In this document: piece after piece, positions 6,884 to 14,719 of the stretch | Layout of the letters: every line of letters starts with the position of its first letter | Numbering within the stretch: position 1 is the stretch's first letter | NCBI GenBank assembly: GCA_964429075.1 | Contig: CAYSBA010000004.1 | Location: 1 to 15,308, forward strand | DNA length: 15,308 nucleotides | From: CAYSBA01 sp964429075 [NCBI: uncultured bacterium] | GTDB lineage: Bacteria > CAYSBA01 | Direction of reading: 5' to 3' | Notes under the pieces: model-generated | The model's database searches: none | Seen by the model: the letters and a program-made list of their open reading frames with translations, nothing else | What the model was told of the DNA's origin: nothing | Made by a program: the position numbers and the translations under genes

Positions 6884-8792
6884 CCTGCCACCAGTTGCCG
6901 ATGCAGGCCCTGATCATCAGACACTTACAGGAAGGGTTGTCCTGCTCGACGGCTCAAATAGTATCGATCCAGATGGAGATAGATTAACTTACAGATGGGA
7001 GCTGGTAGATAGTAAAAAATGCAGTCCAGCAACATCTGAAAATTCTGTTCTATCGGTTGTATGTAATTCTGAAGGAGACTATAGATATAGGTTAACTGTA
7101 ACAGACAGAATGGGACAATCTGACAGTGACACTACTCTTATAAATGTTAGATCTGGGCTGATTGATATCTTGGGTCCAGATTCTATAAGACTTGGTCAAA
7201 GGGCATCGTTTGTTGCAACTCTGCTCTATCCAGAGAAAGAACACACATTCAGATGGTACCTCAATAGTATTCCAGAAAATGATGAACCACTGTGGGGTTT
7301 TGAAGGGTCCAATTTCTTCATTGTGCCGGATGTCCCTCATGCAGAATATGAAGTGGGAGTTGATGCAAACGATTCGATAGGTATAATTGCCACAAAACTC
7401 AAAAAGTTATCGGTGGAAAACAGCAATCCACAGATTATTCTACAAGATCAAACAATATACACCGTACCAGGACATGAGATTACAATAAATGTAGACGTAG
7501 AGGATCCTGACAGTGATCCTGTTGATATAGCCTGGGATGTTGAGGATGCACCTTCACAGGACTACACACTGGAAACAGACGGAAAAGTTGCCCGTCTGAA
7601 GACCTCACCAGATGTAAGTGGTATCTATACTATAAAGATAACAGCAAAGGATAGCTATGGTGGCATTGATACTAAAAATGTAACAATTGTTGCAGATATA
7701 AAATCTGAACAGATAGATCTGGAATATCCAGAGAGTATTAATTATCACTGTTACCCAGAAGACCTATTATGTGAAGCATACATAACTGTTGGTGTTGATC
7801 CTGAAGGCATTGTTGATGGCATTTCACTTGATTTGATTGACCCACAGAACCAGGCAGACATTGTAACAGATGTTGTAGATGATAGCTTCTTTAGTTTCAG
7901 AATAGTAGTACCGTATGGTTCAAGGTTATCTGGTGATTATTCAATAGAGGTAGTTATAACTACACCCTGGCAAAAAAACTATACGAAGGTCATTAATACA
8001 CAGATTCTGAGTGAAGCGCCAGAGTTGCAGCTCCCTTGGCAGATTTTGGTACAACATAGATATTTTGGTAATAAATACTCTGTTGAGATTGATCTGGATA
8101 AGGAATTATCACACCCATTCTTTGAAGATCCTGAAAATAATGCAGTCACTGGTGAATGGAGAGTCGAATCCCCTCTGGTTCCAGAGGTTAGCAAAGAGGG
8201 ACAGTGGCCTTTTCAGAAGATCATTGTATCATCAAGTAACTCTAACCTAATAAATGATGGTTTTATACTTTACATTGATCTGGTAGATCCTGATGGTAAT
8301 CAAGAAGGGGCTGGTATAATTATAGTTCCGACCAATTCACCCCCTGTTTTTCTTGATGAACATCTTGATATTGTTGAAGGTGGACCATCGGTATGTATGA
8401 CCGATAGCTCTGGTAGTATTTATGCACTTGGAAGACTACGACTCTCTTACAGATTTCTCCCCTACGATCCAGATGGTGATCCACTGACCTATTACAGTGT
8501 AATAGAAAAGATATATGGAAATAACACGAAAAATACATTTACCCTTGATAGTGAAACAGTTAGCCTGTCTCAGACAAGCAATAAAAAAGACATAACATCA
8601 GGATTAACACAGACAAGTGAATTAAAAGTTGAGGCGAGTCACATGGTACATGACTGTCTGGACAATTATACAGAGGGTGTTTATAAGGAACGTATAGTAT
8701 GGGAGCATTTTATAAAAGATCCATTTTTAGATACACCTGTAGAAAGTGTATCTGATATAGAAGTTGGTAGTTGTCATGGAGCATGCTATTGA
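6771..8792 (+). CDS. PKD/Ig-like multidomain lipoprotein
   Basis: A 673-residue predicted lipoprotein built of beta-sandwich domains. The lipobox is LILGGC with C36. The first domain (about 38-130) is a clear PKD repeat (PVADAGPDH, LDGSNSIDPDGD, LTYRWEL). Further Ig-like or PKD-like units lie at about 132-217 and 219-310. Later segments carry more acidic turns (DPDSDPVD near 246, DPDGD near 567). Eight cysteines in the mature chain (84, 98, 327, 334, 542, 629, 668, 672) mostly form near-neighbour pairs, suggesting disulfides. PKD domains are usually extracellular adhesion or spacer modules. The ATG at 6771 has a strong AAGGAG; an alternative TTG at 6828 would give a shorter, more typical signal (C17) but has no ribosome site. 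Overlap with the Kelch gene is 113 nt, or 56 nt from the TTG. No catalytic motif is seen. Confidence 0.8.
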   Translation: MKDTLQCVVAQVIGTILSSLRLITGLLSLSLILGGCINLPPVADAGPDHQTLTGRVVLLDGSNSIDPDGDRLTYRWELVDSKKCSPATSENSVLSVVCNSEGDYRYRLTVTDRMGQSDSDTTLINVRSGLIDILGPDSIRLGQRASFVATLLYPEKEHTFRWYLNSIPENDEPLWGFEGSNFFIVPDVPHAEYEVGVDANDSIGIIATKLKKLSVENSNPQIILQDQTIYTVPGHEITINVDVEDPDSDPVDIAWDVEDAPSQDYTLETDGKVARLKTSPDVSGIYTIKITAKDSYGGIDTKNVTIVADIKSEQIDLEYPESINYHCYPEDLLCEAYITVGVDPEGIVDGISLDLIDPQNQADIVTDVVDDSFFSFRIVVPYGSRLSGDYSIEVVITTPWQKNYTKVINTQILSEAPELQLPWQILVQHRYFGNKYSVEIDLDKELSHPFFEDPENNAVTGEWRVESPLVPEVSKEGQWPFQKIIVSSSNSNLINDGFILYIDLVDPDGNQEGAGIIIVPTNSPPVFLDEHLDIVEGGPSVCMTDSSGSIYALGRLRLSYRFLPYDPDGDPLTYYSVIEKIYGNNTKNTFTLDSETVSLSQTSNKKDITSGLTQTSELKVEASHMVHDCLDNYTEGVYKERIVWEHFIKDPFLDTPVESVSDIEVGSCHGACY

Positions 8793-9337
8793 ATAGAGTT
8801 GGCAGGATATCAGTTTCACTTGTTATATTAATTGTTGTTGTATCACTGAACTGGATTACCTTCAAAAAGGAGGGTCCTGTATTGTTTTACAGAGTCCTTC
8901 TCAAAGATCCTCCAAGACCGATTCCGGATCTTAAGTTAAAAGATAAAGATGAAAAACCATATGGGTTGAAAACCTCTGGTGGTAAACCACTTATACTGAA
9001 TTTCTGGGCATCATGGTGTGAGCCCTGCAGACTCGAGATGCCATCACTTAATACATTTTCAAGGGAGTTTATAAAAGAGGGTTACAGGGTAGTAGCAGCT
9101 TCAGTTAACGATTCATTTCTTGAGGTAAAAAGATTTTTTGGTAGCACCTGGCCTTTTTTTGAAGTACTCTGGGATAAAGGAGGTGATGTTGCTGCATCAC
9201 TTGGCACAGTCCAGTATCCAGAAACCTATCTTATCAGATCTGATGGAAGAGAGGTGGCAAGGTTTATAGGCGATGTAAACTGGAATTCCATGAATGTAAA
9301 AGATTATGTAAGATCTTCTATTGGTCCTGAGAAATGA
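8783..9337 (+). CDS. TlpA/ResA-like membrane-anchored thioredoxin
   Basis: This 184-residue protein has an N-terminal membrane anchor (about 9-26) and a periplasmic thioredoxin fold. The active site is WCEPC (C79, C82) after LILNFWAS, with the expected cis-proline at P146 (QYPETYLI). Family members reduce or exchange disulfides in exported proteins, for example cytochrome c apoproteins or other client proteins. No cytochrome maturation gene is near, and several neighbours are cysteine-bearing exported proteins, so those are likely clients by inference. The start is uncertain. ATG 8783 has GGAG only 1 nt upstream. TTG 8789 has the same GGAG at a 7-nt spacing and gives a 4-nt TTGA overlap with the preceding stop. 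Either start keeps all domains. Confidence 0.88.
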   Translation: MLLNRVGRISVSLVILIVVVSLNWITFKKEGPVLFYRVLLKDPPRPIPDLKLKDKDEKPYGLKTSGGKPLILNFWASWCEPCRLEMPSLNTFSREFIKEGYRVVAASVNDSFLEVKRFFGSTWPFFEVLWDKGGDVAASLGTVQYPETYLIRSDGREVARFIGDVNWNSMNVKDYVRSSIGPEK

Positions 9338-10623
9338 GGCTCAGGATAACTTTATGCCTGTTTCTATGTATTATTTCTACTATCAGTCTTGATATCTCCT
9401 ATGCCTCAGTCTTTGACTTTGGAGCCGGTAGATGGGGTGTGGAAAATATAGTTGGTGCCTCAATAGAGGGTAACCCTGTATGGGCATACTTTAATCCTGC
9501 TTCGATTACATCAAAAAAAGGACATCTTGAACTTATGTTAGGAACTGGTGGTTTTGTCTCTGGTTTTAACAGATCAAAAAGTATCTCTGGCAATTCAAAT
9601 CTTTTTGGATTGGGGCTTGTTATACCATTAAGGCTACAAAAAAATCTCAAAAATAGAATAACTCTTGGTTTCTTAATGACAACACCCTTTACCATCCATA
9701 TGATAATGCAGACCATTGATGAGCCTCGTTTTCTTTATTTTCAGGACAGACTCGATAGGATCATGCTGATCCCTGCTATATCGATAAAGCTGCTCAACTG
9801 GTTAACCCTGGGCCTTTCTATAAACTATGGGACCTTTCTGAATGGATGGATTGATGTAAGAACTGCCTATAGAGGTGGTTTCAATCCCTGGGTTGAAGAG
9901 GATTTCGGAGGTACTGTAAGTTCAATTTTTGGTCTTTTGCTGACAAAATGGGATCTAAATATCGGGTTGTCTTACAGACATATGAGCTGGATACCGATTG
10001 AAAATATGGTCCTTGTAGACTATTATGGAGACAGGATCACCTTTGGACTTATGGCAGATACCTTTTATACCCCATCAGTCTACAGATTGTCTGTTTCAAA
10101 GGACTTAAAGGGTGATTTCAAAATCGCTCTGGACATTCAATATCAACGCTGGTCACTGTACGATGGCGGTGTCTTGAATATAAATGCCTATGTAACAGAT
10201 GTGATATCTTCAAGACTTAAAAAAATAGATACTTTGCCAGATGAGATATCTTTCAGGGACATTATAATTCCGGGTTTTGGTATCTGGTGGCATGGGGATA
10301 TTGGGGGTATTAAAATAAACACACAGATTGGTTATGCCTATGTGCCGGGATTTACAACAGAGGCCACATCCCCCACACTTATTGACAACAATAAACATAT
10401 AATCGGTCTTGGAATAGGTATAGAGAGAAGTGGATTCGGTCTTTCTATTGGGGCGCAAGGAGTTTACATGGAACCCTTCAGACCTTCTGTCTCTATAGAT
10501 AATGCTGTACCAATCAGTAAACAGGATTTATCCTTTATTACAAAAAGCAGGATATTTGGTGTAGAAAGGGTATGGGCTGAGGGTGGTTTTATCTGGATAA
10601 CTCTTTCTGCAGGTCTGAAATAG
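9334..10623 (+). CDS. FadL/OmpP1-like outer-membrane beta-barrel (first of pair)
   Basis: A 429-residue predicted outer-membrane protein. The signal peptide is about 1-24 (cut after SYA). The N-terminal part has a FNPAS motif in the place where FadL/OmpP1 proteins carry NPA. The rest alternates in the way of amphipathic strands, with aromatic-rich turns such as LSYRHMSW and a TPS...LK...(I/L)D..Y..W block near residues 245-275 that the next gene shares. FadL relatives pass hydrophobic molecules across the outer membrane; the substrate here is unknown. The mature chain has no cysteine. It ends in LK, not the usual aromatic residue, which is slightly unusual for a barrel. ATG overlaps the thioredoxin stop by 4 nt (ATGA), so translation is probably coupled. 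Confidence 0.8.
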   Translation: MRLRITLCLFLCIISTISLDISYASVFDFGAGRWGVENIVGASIEGNPVWAYFNPASITSKKGHLELMLGTGGFVSGFNRSKSISGNSNLFGLGLVIPLRLQKNLKNRITLGFLMTTPFTIHMIMQTIDEPRFLYFQDRLDRIMLIPAISIKLLNWLTLGLSINYGTFLNGWIDVRTAYRGGFNPWVEEDFGGTVSSIFGLLLTKWDLNIGLSYRHMSWIPIENMVLVDYYGDRITFGLMADTFYTPSVYRLSVSKDLKGDFKIALDIQYQRWSLYDGGVLNINAYVTDVISSRLKKIDTLPDEISFRDIIIPGFGIWWHGDIGGIKINTQIGYAYVPGFTTEATSPTLIDNNKHIIGLGIGIERSGFGLSIGAQGVYMEPFRPSVSIDNAVPISKQDLSFITKSRIFGVERVWAEGGFIWITLSAGLK

Positions 10624-10624
10624 A

Positions 10625-11878
10625 ATGTTTAAGGGAAGATGCATTATAGTTGTATATCTGTTTGTTTGTCTTTTCCAGATGAGCATCCATGCAACACCTC
10701 TTTATGATTTCTCACTCTGTCCTCTGGATGTCAGTGAAGGATCTGTAAGAACAGTATATTCAGACCTCTGTCAACTGCCAAGAAACCCCTCTGTACTCTC
10801 AGATAGCGATGGATATTCATTGTTTTTTTCATATGGAAGATTTCATCAGGATATAGAGCTTAACCATATAAATATGGATTATCCTGATGTTGCAGGGACA
10901 TTCTGGGGGATTTCTCTACCAATCTCAATCTTGAAAAAGGATTTTATACTCGGAGCTGCTATCTACTTTGCAGATCAATGGATTACAAGGGTCAGAGTCC
11001 TGCCATATACAGCAGTTTCTGTATATGGTCCGGACAATGCATACCATCGTTTTGATGGTGTTTTGGCTCTCTCAACAGCATTAACAGAAAGGTTATACAT
11101 TGGAATAGGTGCAAAGCTTCTAATTGCGGTAAGTGGGGGTGGATTACGGCTATCTATAGATCAGTATGTTTTGGAGAATGGAGAGTTTAATTCCTATATG
11201 CCAATAATCGCATCTCCAATCTTAGGACTATCATACAGAGACAACAGGTTCTGGGCCTCCTTTGCATACAGACACAGGGTACAGATGGACGTATCGCTTA
11301 ACATTGTGGCTGATCTCAGTTACTCACAACTTAAGGATACTGCACTGATCGGTTTTAAAAGTACAGACTATCTTACGCCTTCCACCTTTGAGATGGCCGC
11401 TGGTTTTAATTTAAAAGATGTTGCTCTTGGCATTGATGTAGAGTATCTAAAATGGTCAGGGTCCTTTGAACCACCCAGGATAAGGTATGTCCTCGTTGGA
11501 GATTTAGATACAGTGATGCCAACAGGTGATTACGAGCTCTTCAAGCTGAAAGATACGATAAATGTTACATTTGGCATAAATATAAAGCTCTTAGATAACT
11601 TATATCTTATCTTTGCAATAAAGAGAAAGAATTCGCCAATGAAGGAAAAAATAACCTCTGTGCCTAAGGTAATCTTCCCCTCAAAATGGGTCGTTGGGAT
11701 GGGTTTCAGTTTGCAGCTTAAAGAGGGATCTGGTCTATTTTTCAGCGGTGCAATGCAGCTTCATCTAATTGACAGTAACCTTTACACCCCTTCTGATCCA
11801 CTATTTGATCCCTTAGGTGATGTTTATCTTTCAGGTAGGAGTATTGGAGCAGCTCTTGGCATGGGTTATACATTTTGA
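10625..11878 (+). CDS. FadL/OmpP1-like outer-membrane beta-barrel (second of pair)
   Basis: A 417-residue paralogue of the preceding barrel. The signal peptide is about 1-23 (cut after IHA). The N-terminal region carries two cysteines (C32, C49) around a plug-like segment and an RNPSVL motif in the NPA position. Shared features include LGLSYR, the LTPS...LK...ID..Y..W block and aromatic girdle residues. Unlike its twin it ends in a classic C-terminal strand with a final phenylalanine (GMGYTF), the usual BAM recognition signal. The gene starts one base after the previous stop and is the last of the operon. Its stop is separated by one base from the stop of the convergent gene. Role as a hydrophobic-substrate channel is inferred from family. 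Confidence 0.78.
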   Translation: MFKGRCIIVVYLFVCLFQMSIHATPLYDFSLCPLDVSEGSVRTVYSDLCQLPRNPSVLSDSDGYSLFFSYGRFHQDIELNHINMDYPDVAGTFWGISLPISILKKDFILGAAIYFADQWITRVRVLPYTAVSVYGPDNAYHRFDGVLALSTALTERLYIGIGAKLLIAVSGGGLRLSIDQYVLENGEFNSYMPIIASPILGLSYRDNRFWASFAYRHRVQMDVSLNIVADLSYSQLKDTALIGFKSTDYLTPSTFEMAAGFNLKDVALGIDVEYLKWSGSFEPPRIRYVLVGDLDTVMPTGDYELFKLKDTINVTFGINIKLLDNLYLIFAIKRKNSPMKEKITSVPKVIFPSKWVVGMGFSLQLKEGSGLFFSGAMQLHLIDSNLYTPSDPLFDPLGDVYLSGRSIGAALGMGYTF

Positions 11879-11879
11879 A

Positions 11880-14012
11880 CTATCTGTATCCAGACATCCT
11901 TCGTATAGCCCATTCTGTTGAAAAAAGGAGAATTATGGCAAGGATAACCAGCCATAAATTCCAGATCTGTTTTACTTCTGACCCTGTCTCTATAAAGGGT
12001 CTTGTATCTGAGACTTTGATGCTGGCAATGTCAAATTGTGATGGATTTAGTATGATTCCATCTCTTTCTCTTATAGTATCTATAAAACGTTTTCTGCCGG
12101 CATCATCTCGGGACATTTCTTTCTCAAAACGGAAGATTCTTATTAATCGTTCAGCCGTGGTTGATTTGATCTTGAGCATGTAATATCCATCATCCTTTAC
12201 CTGAAAGGATCCTCTATATATACCAAACCTGTCAAGTTCAATCTTTTGTATAGTCTCCTTTTTTGTATAAAGATTCATAAGAGAGACTTCAACACTTTTG
12301 TTGGGATTAGAGAATACAACAAAATTGATTTTGGAATGAGATTTTTCAGCTACAACATCATAATCTATTCTATCAGGGTCCATATCAGGATCTTTTATAA
12401 GCCACTTCAAAAGAGCGTTAAATAGATGGCCGTATACATCCCTGCTGTTGCCATTCAGGATGGATTTGAAACGTATCTCCCACATACCGTCTGTTAATAT
12501 TGCACAGCTCCTGCCGTTTCCCTTTTTACCAAGTACAATCAGGGGCAGATGGTTGTTCTCTGTGGATAACAGGACCTCTGCATCCTTTTTAACACTCAAA
12601 ACCGCATTATACCCCTGAATATATGGCAGGGCTGATAAATCAAGCCCTCTTAATACAGGGTGCCAGCTTAACCTGCTGTTTACAACTGGTGTTATCCTTT
12701 TTGGGGTGTATGAATTATTCCTGAGAAGACTAACCGGTAGGATATCTTCTACAGGTGTATCAAAGTACATACCATCAGAGAAAGAACGCTTGCCACCAAT
12801 CATAAGGAAAGATCCTCCACCCTCAACAAATTCTTTAATCCTATTAAGATACCGGGCAATCCCGTAGGGAATATAATCAAAATCCTGAAAGATAAGGACA
12901 TCAAAGCTTAAGAGCCTTTTTCTAAATATCTCGTCAACCGGGAATGGAATCAGGGAGATCTCTCTATCCGATGCCATAAGTACATCATCTACTGTCCTTA
13001 AGATAAAGAAAGAGACAAGATCAACGTTTGGATTCTCAAATAAAAAATCTCTCAGATACCTTACATCCCATGTGGGTGAGCCTGCAATGTGAAGTACCCT
13101 TATCCTGTCTCTTGTGGCATTTATACTAAAATATGCTGAGTTGTTAGAGTAGTTTGATTCTACAAGTGGTGACTCCACTTCAACCTTATAAATAGAGACA
13201 CCTTTGATAGATGGTTTTATATCGACATCAACATAATTTTTACCCCTTTTTAGTTCAATATGCTTGGTAACAACTGTTTTGTAATCTTTATCTTTAACAA
13301 AAATAGTTGCCGTTGTGTTTTTTTTACCAGATAGATATAACTTTAGTCTTACAGACTTGGTATTGTGCACAAAACCAAAGGTCTCAAGTTCTGTTGGTGA
13401 GATAGATATATCAGGATGATTGTCCTTAAACAGGATCACATTTATAGGTGGTATGGTTTCAGGAAGTCCTAAGGGTCCTGTATTATGTTCACCGTCTGTA
13501 AATAGCACAAGTGCTGCTAATTCATCTTTTTTGTATTTATTAAGAACGAATCTTATCGAACCAACGATATCTGTTCTGGTGCCCTCAGGTGAAAGATTTG
13601 CTGTTTTTAGAGCATAGGTTTTACTATCAAATATATAGTAGTCTACTTTTAGATCTCTTTTGTTTAACACCTCTAATGAATTTATAAGTTGTTTTGCCTC
13701 TTCAAATCTTGTGGTTTTGTTGAATTTTAGATCCATGCTTTTTGAGTCGTCCAACAGAACCGCAACAGTTGCCTTTCCGAATCTGCCAAAGGAGTGTTTT
13801 ATAGCTGGTCTTAATAACAAAACAGATATTAAAATAGTGGTTAGCAATCTTATGCCACCGATTAAATATAGTAAAAGACCCTCTTCAGAATCCCTGAGAT
13901 CCTTTATACTAAAAAATACAGATATTATAAGTAGTATTGATAAAAGTAGCCATACTGGATAGGATGTAATGGGATTTAAGAGTACCTCTGTAAGTGTTGT
14001 CTGAGTGCTCAT
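11880..14012 (-). CDS. VWA-domain membrane protein with GATase-like domain (MoxR/BatA-cluster type)
   Basis: A 710-residue membrane protein. Two hydrophobic segments (about 20-36 and 46-67) precede a von Willebrand A domain (about 80-197) with a complete MIDAS: DDSKS (D88, S90, S92), T147 in GTRTDI, and TDGEHN (D173). Residues about 205-300 look like a CARDB/Ig-type linker. Residues about 303-545 resemble the class I glutamine-amidotransferase-like domain found in such proteins (RIRVLHIAGSPTWDVRYL, DVLIFQDFDY, FVEGGGSFLMIGG); no nucleophilic cysteine is visible, so it is probably non-catalytic. A final membrane helix lies near 684-702. Related proteins sit with DUF4159, DUF58 and MoxR ATPases in 'aerotolerance' clusters. 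The ATG overlaps the upstream DUF4159 stop by 4 nt. The molecular role is not established for this family. Confidence 0.85.
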   Translation of the reverse strand: MSTQTTLTEVLLNPITSYPVWLLLSILLIISVFFSIKDLRDSEEGLLLYLIGGIRLLTTILISVLLLRPAIKHSFGRFGKATVAVLLDDSKSMDLKFNKTTRFEEAKQLINSLEVLNKRDLKVDYYIFDSKTYALKTANLSPEGTRTDIVGSIRFVLNKYKKDELAALVLFTDGEHNTGPLGLPETIPPINVILFKDNHPDISISPTELETFGFVHNTKSVRLKLYLSGKKNTTATIFVKDKDYKTVVTKHIELKRGKNYVDVDIKPSIKGVSIYKVEVESPLVESNYSNNSAYFSINATRDRIRVLHIAGSPTWDVRYLRDFLFENPNVDLVSFFILRTVDDVLMASDREISLIPFPVDEIFRKRLLSFDVLIFQDFDYIPYGIARYLNRIKEFVEGGGSFLMIGGKRSFSDGMYFDTPVEDILPVSLLRNNSYTPKRITPVVNSRLSWHPVLRGLDLSALPYIQGYNAVLSVKKDAEVLLSTENNHLPLIVLGKKGNGRSCAILTDGMWEIRFKSILNGNSRDVYGHLFNALLKWLIKDPDMDPDRIDYDVVAEKSHSKINFVVFSNPNKSVEVSLMNLYTKKETIQKIELDRFGIYRGSFQVKDDGYYMLKIKSTTAERLIRIFRFEKEMSRDDAGRKRFIDTIRERDGIILNPSQFDIASIKVSDTRPFIETGSEVKQIWNLWLVILAIILLFSTEWAIRRMSGYR

Positions 14013-14719
14013 CTTCGTCTCTTAAGTATATACGGTATGTGAACAGCATCGTCCTTGTAATTTAAGCAGAGCGAATACATAACGATGTTTATAAGGCTCC
14101 TTATTATCATCTCTCTGGTTCTTCTTTGATCACCGGCTACAGGATTGACAAAGCCTCCAGTAAAATCTGTCTCAAGACTTCTCAATAGTGGGGATCTCAG
14201 ATAGATCAGTGATAATCTCTTGCCATAGAAAAGACCTTCTGTTTTTGTAAGAGGACCATTCTCTGAATAGAGGGTATCAAGCAGATAAAAGGTCTTAAAC
14301 AACACAAACTCAGCATCAATTGGCCTGAATTCTCCAAGCCCTGCAAGTCTGGAAAGCCAGCTGTCTCTATTATCAGAAAATCCTTCATAGTATATCATAC
14401 CCCCTGCTGTTATGTATCGTATCAAAAAGTTTATCTCTCTGTCTGTTGGTATCCGCCTGATAATAAATAAAAGTGGCTGTTTTACTGTATCTGGACCTAT
14501 ATTTTTAATATACGTAGGATTCATACATAGATCAATGCTTGTCCTTTTATCCAGTTCGACTGAGAGCTGATATAGTGACGATGCAACCTGTGATCTGAAT
14601 TGTTCTTTTGTGGTAAATATAAAGGAGACACAGGAGGATTGTTCTTTTCCTGTCAAAGTAGAACAGATCAGGAAAGATAACATAAACAGAAGGATTGTAC
14701 CCAATCTTTTAGCTAACAT
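14009..14719 (-). CDS. DUF4159-like exported protein
   Basis: A 236-residue protein from ATG 14719, with a signal peptide or anchor at about 5-22 (LGTILLFMLSFLICS). The body fits the DUF4159 pattern: PLLFIIRR, then PTDREINFLIRYITAGGMIYYEGF, a FKTFYLLDTLYSENGPL segment, GKRLSLIYL and a final NIVMYSLC. This domain is structurally related to GATase-like folds and travels with the VWA/GATase-like protein encoded next (4-nt ATGA overlap). TTG starts upstream (14722 or 14764) are possible, but ATG 14719 gives the cleanest signal peptide and sits 9 nt after a GGAG. It overlaps the end of the M16 gene by 11 nt. The substrate or partner is unknown. Confidence 0.75.
   Translation of the reverse strand: MLAKRLGTILLFMLSFLICSTLTGKEQSSCVSFIFTTKEQFRSQVASSLYQLSVELDKRTSIDLCMNPTYIKNIGPDTVKQPLLFIIRRIPTDREINFLIRYITAGGMIYYEGFSDNRDSWLSRLAGLGEFRPIDAEFVLFKTFYLLDTLYSENGPLTKTEGLFYGKRLSLIYLRSPLLRSLETDFTGGFVNPVAGDQRRTREMIIRSLINIVMYSLCLNYKDDAVHIPYILKRRR

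Noticed and set aside
8771-8782. TTG at 8771 as start of the thioredoxin
   Set aside because: It has no ribosome site, and ATG 8783 or TTG 8789 fit the overlap and the GGAG better.
11921-11961. Hairpin GAATTATGGC / GCCATAAATTC with a T-run on the minus strand, resembling a rho-independent terminator
   Set aside because: It lies inside the VWA gene, before its stop codon, in codons for the last membrane helix. The stem is AT-rich with a bulge and the T-run follows from Leu/Phe codons. It would cut the message short, so chance is more likely.
11875-12183. Plus-strand frame continuing past the second barrel
   Set aside because: It lies wholly antisense to the end of the VWA gene, with no signal peptide or recognisable motif.
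11880-14012. Calling the VWA protein BatA or BatB
   Set aside because: Bat proteins are short VWA proteins of about 330 residues. This one has a further linker and a GATase-like domain, so only the cluster type is similar.
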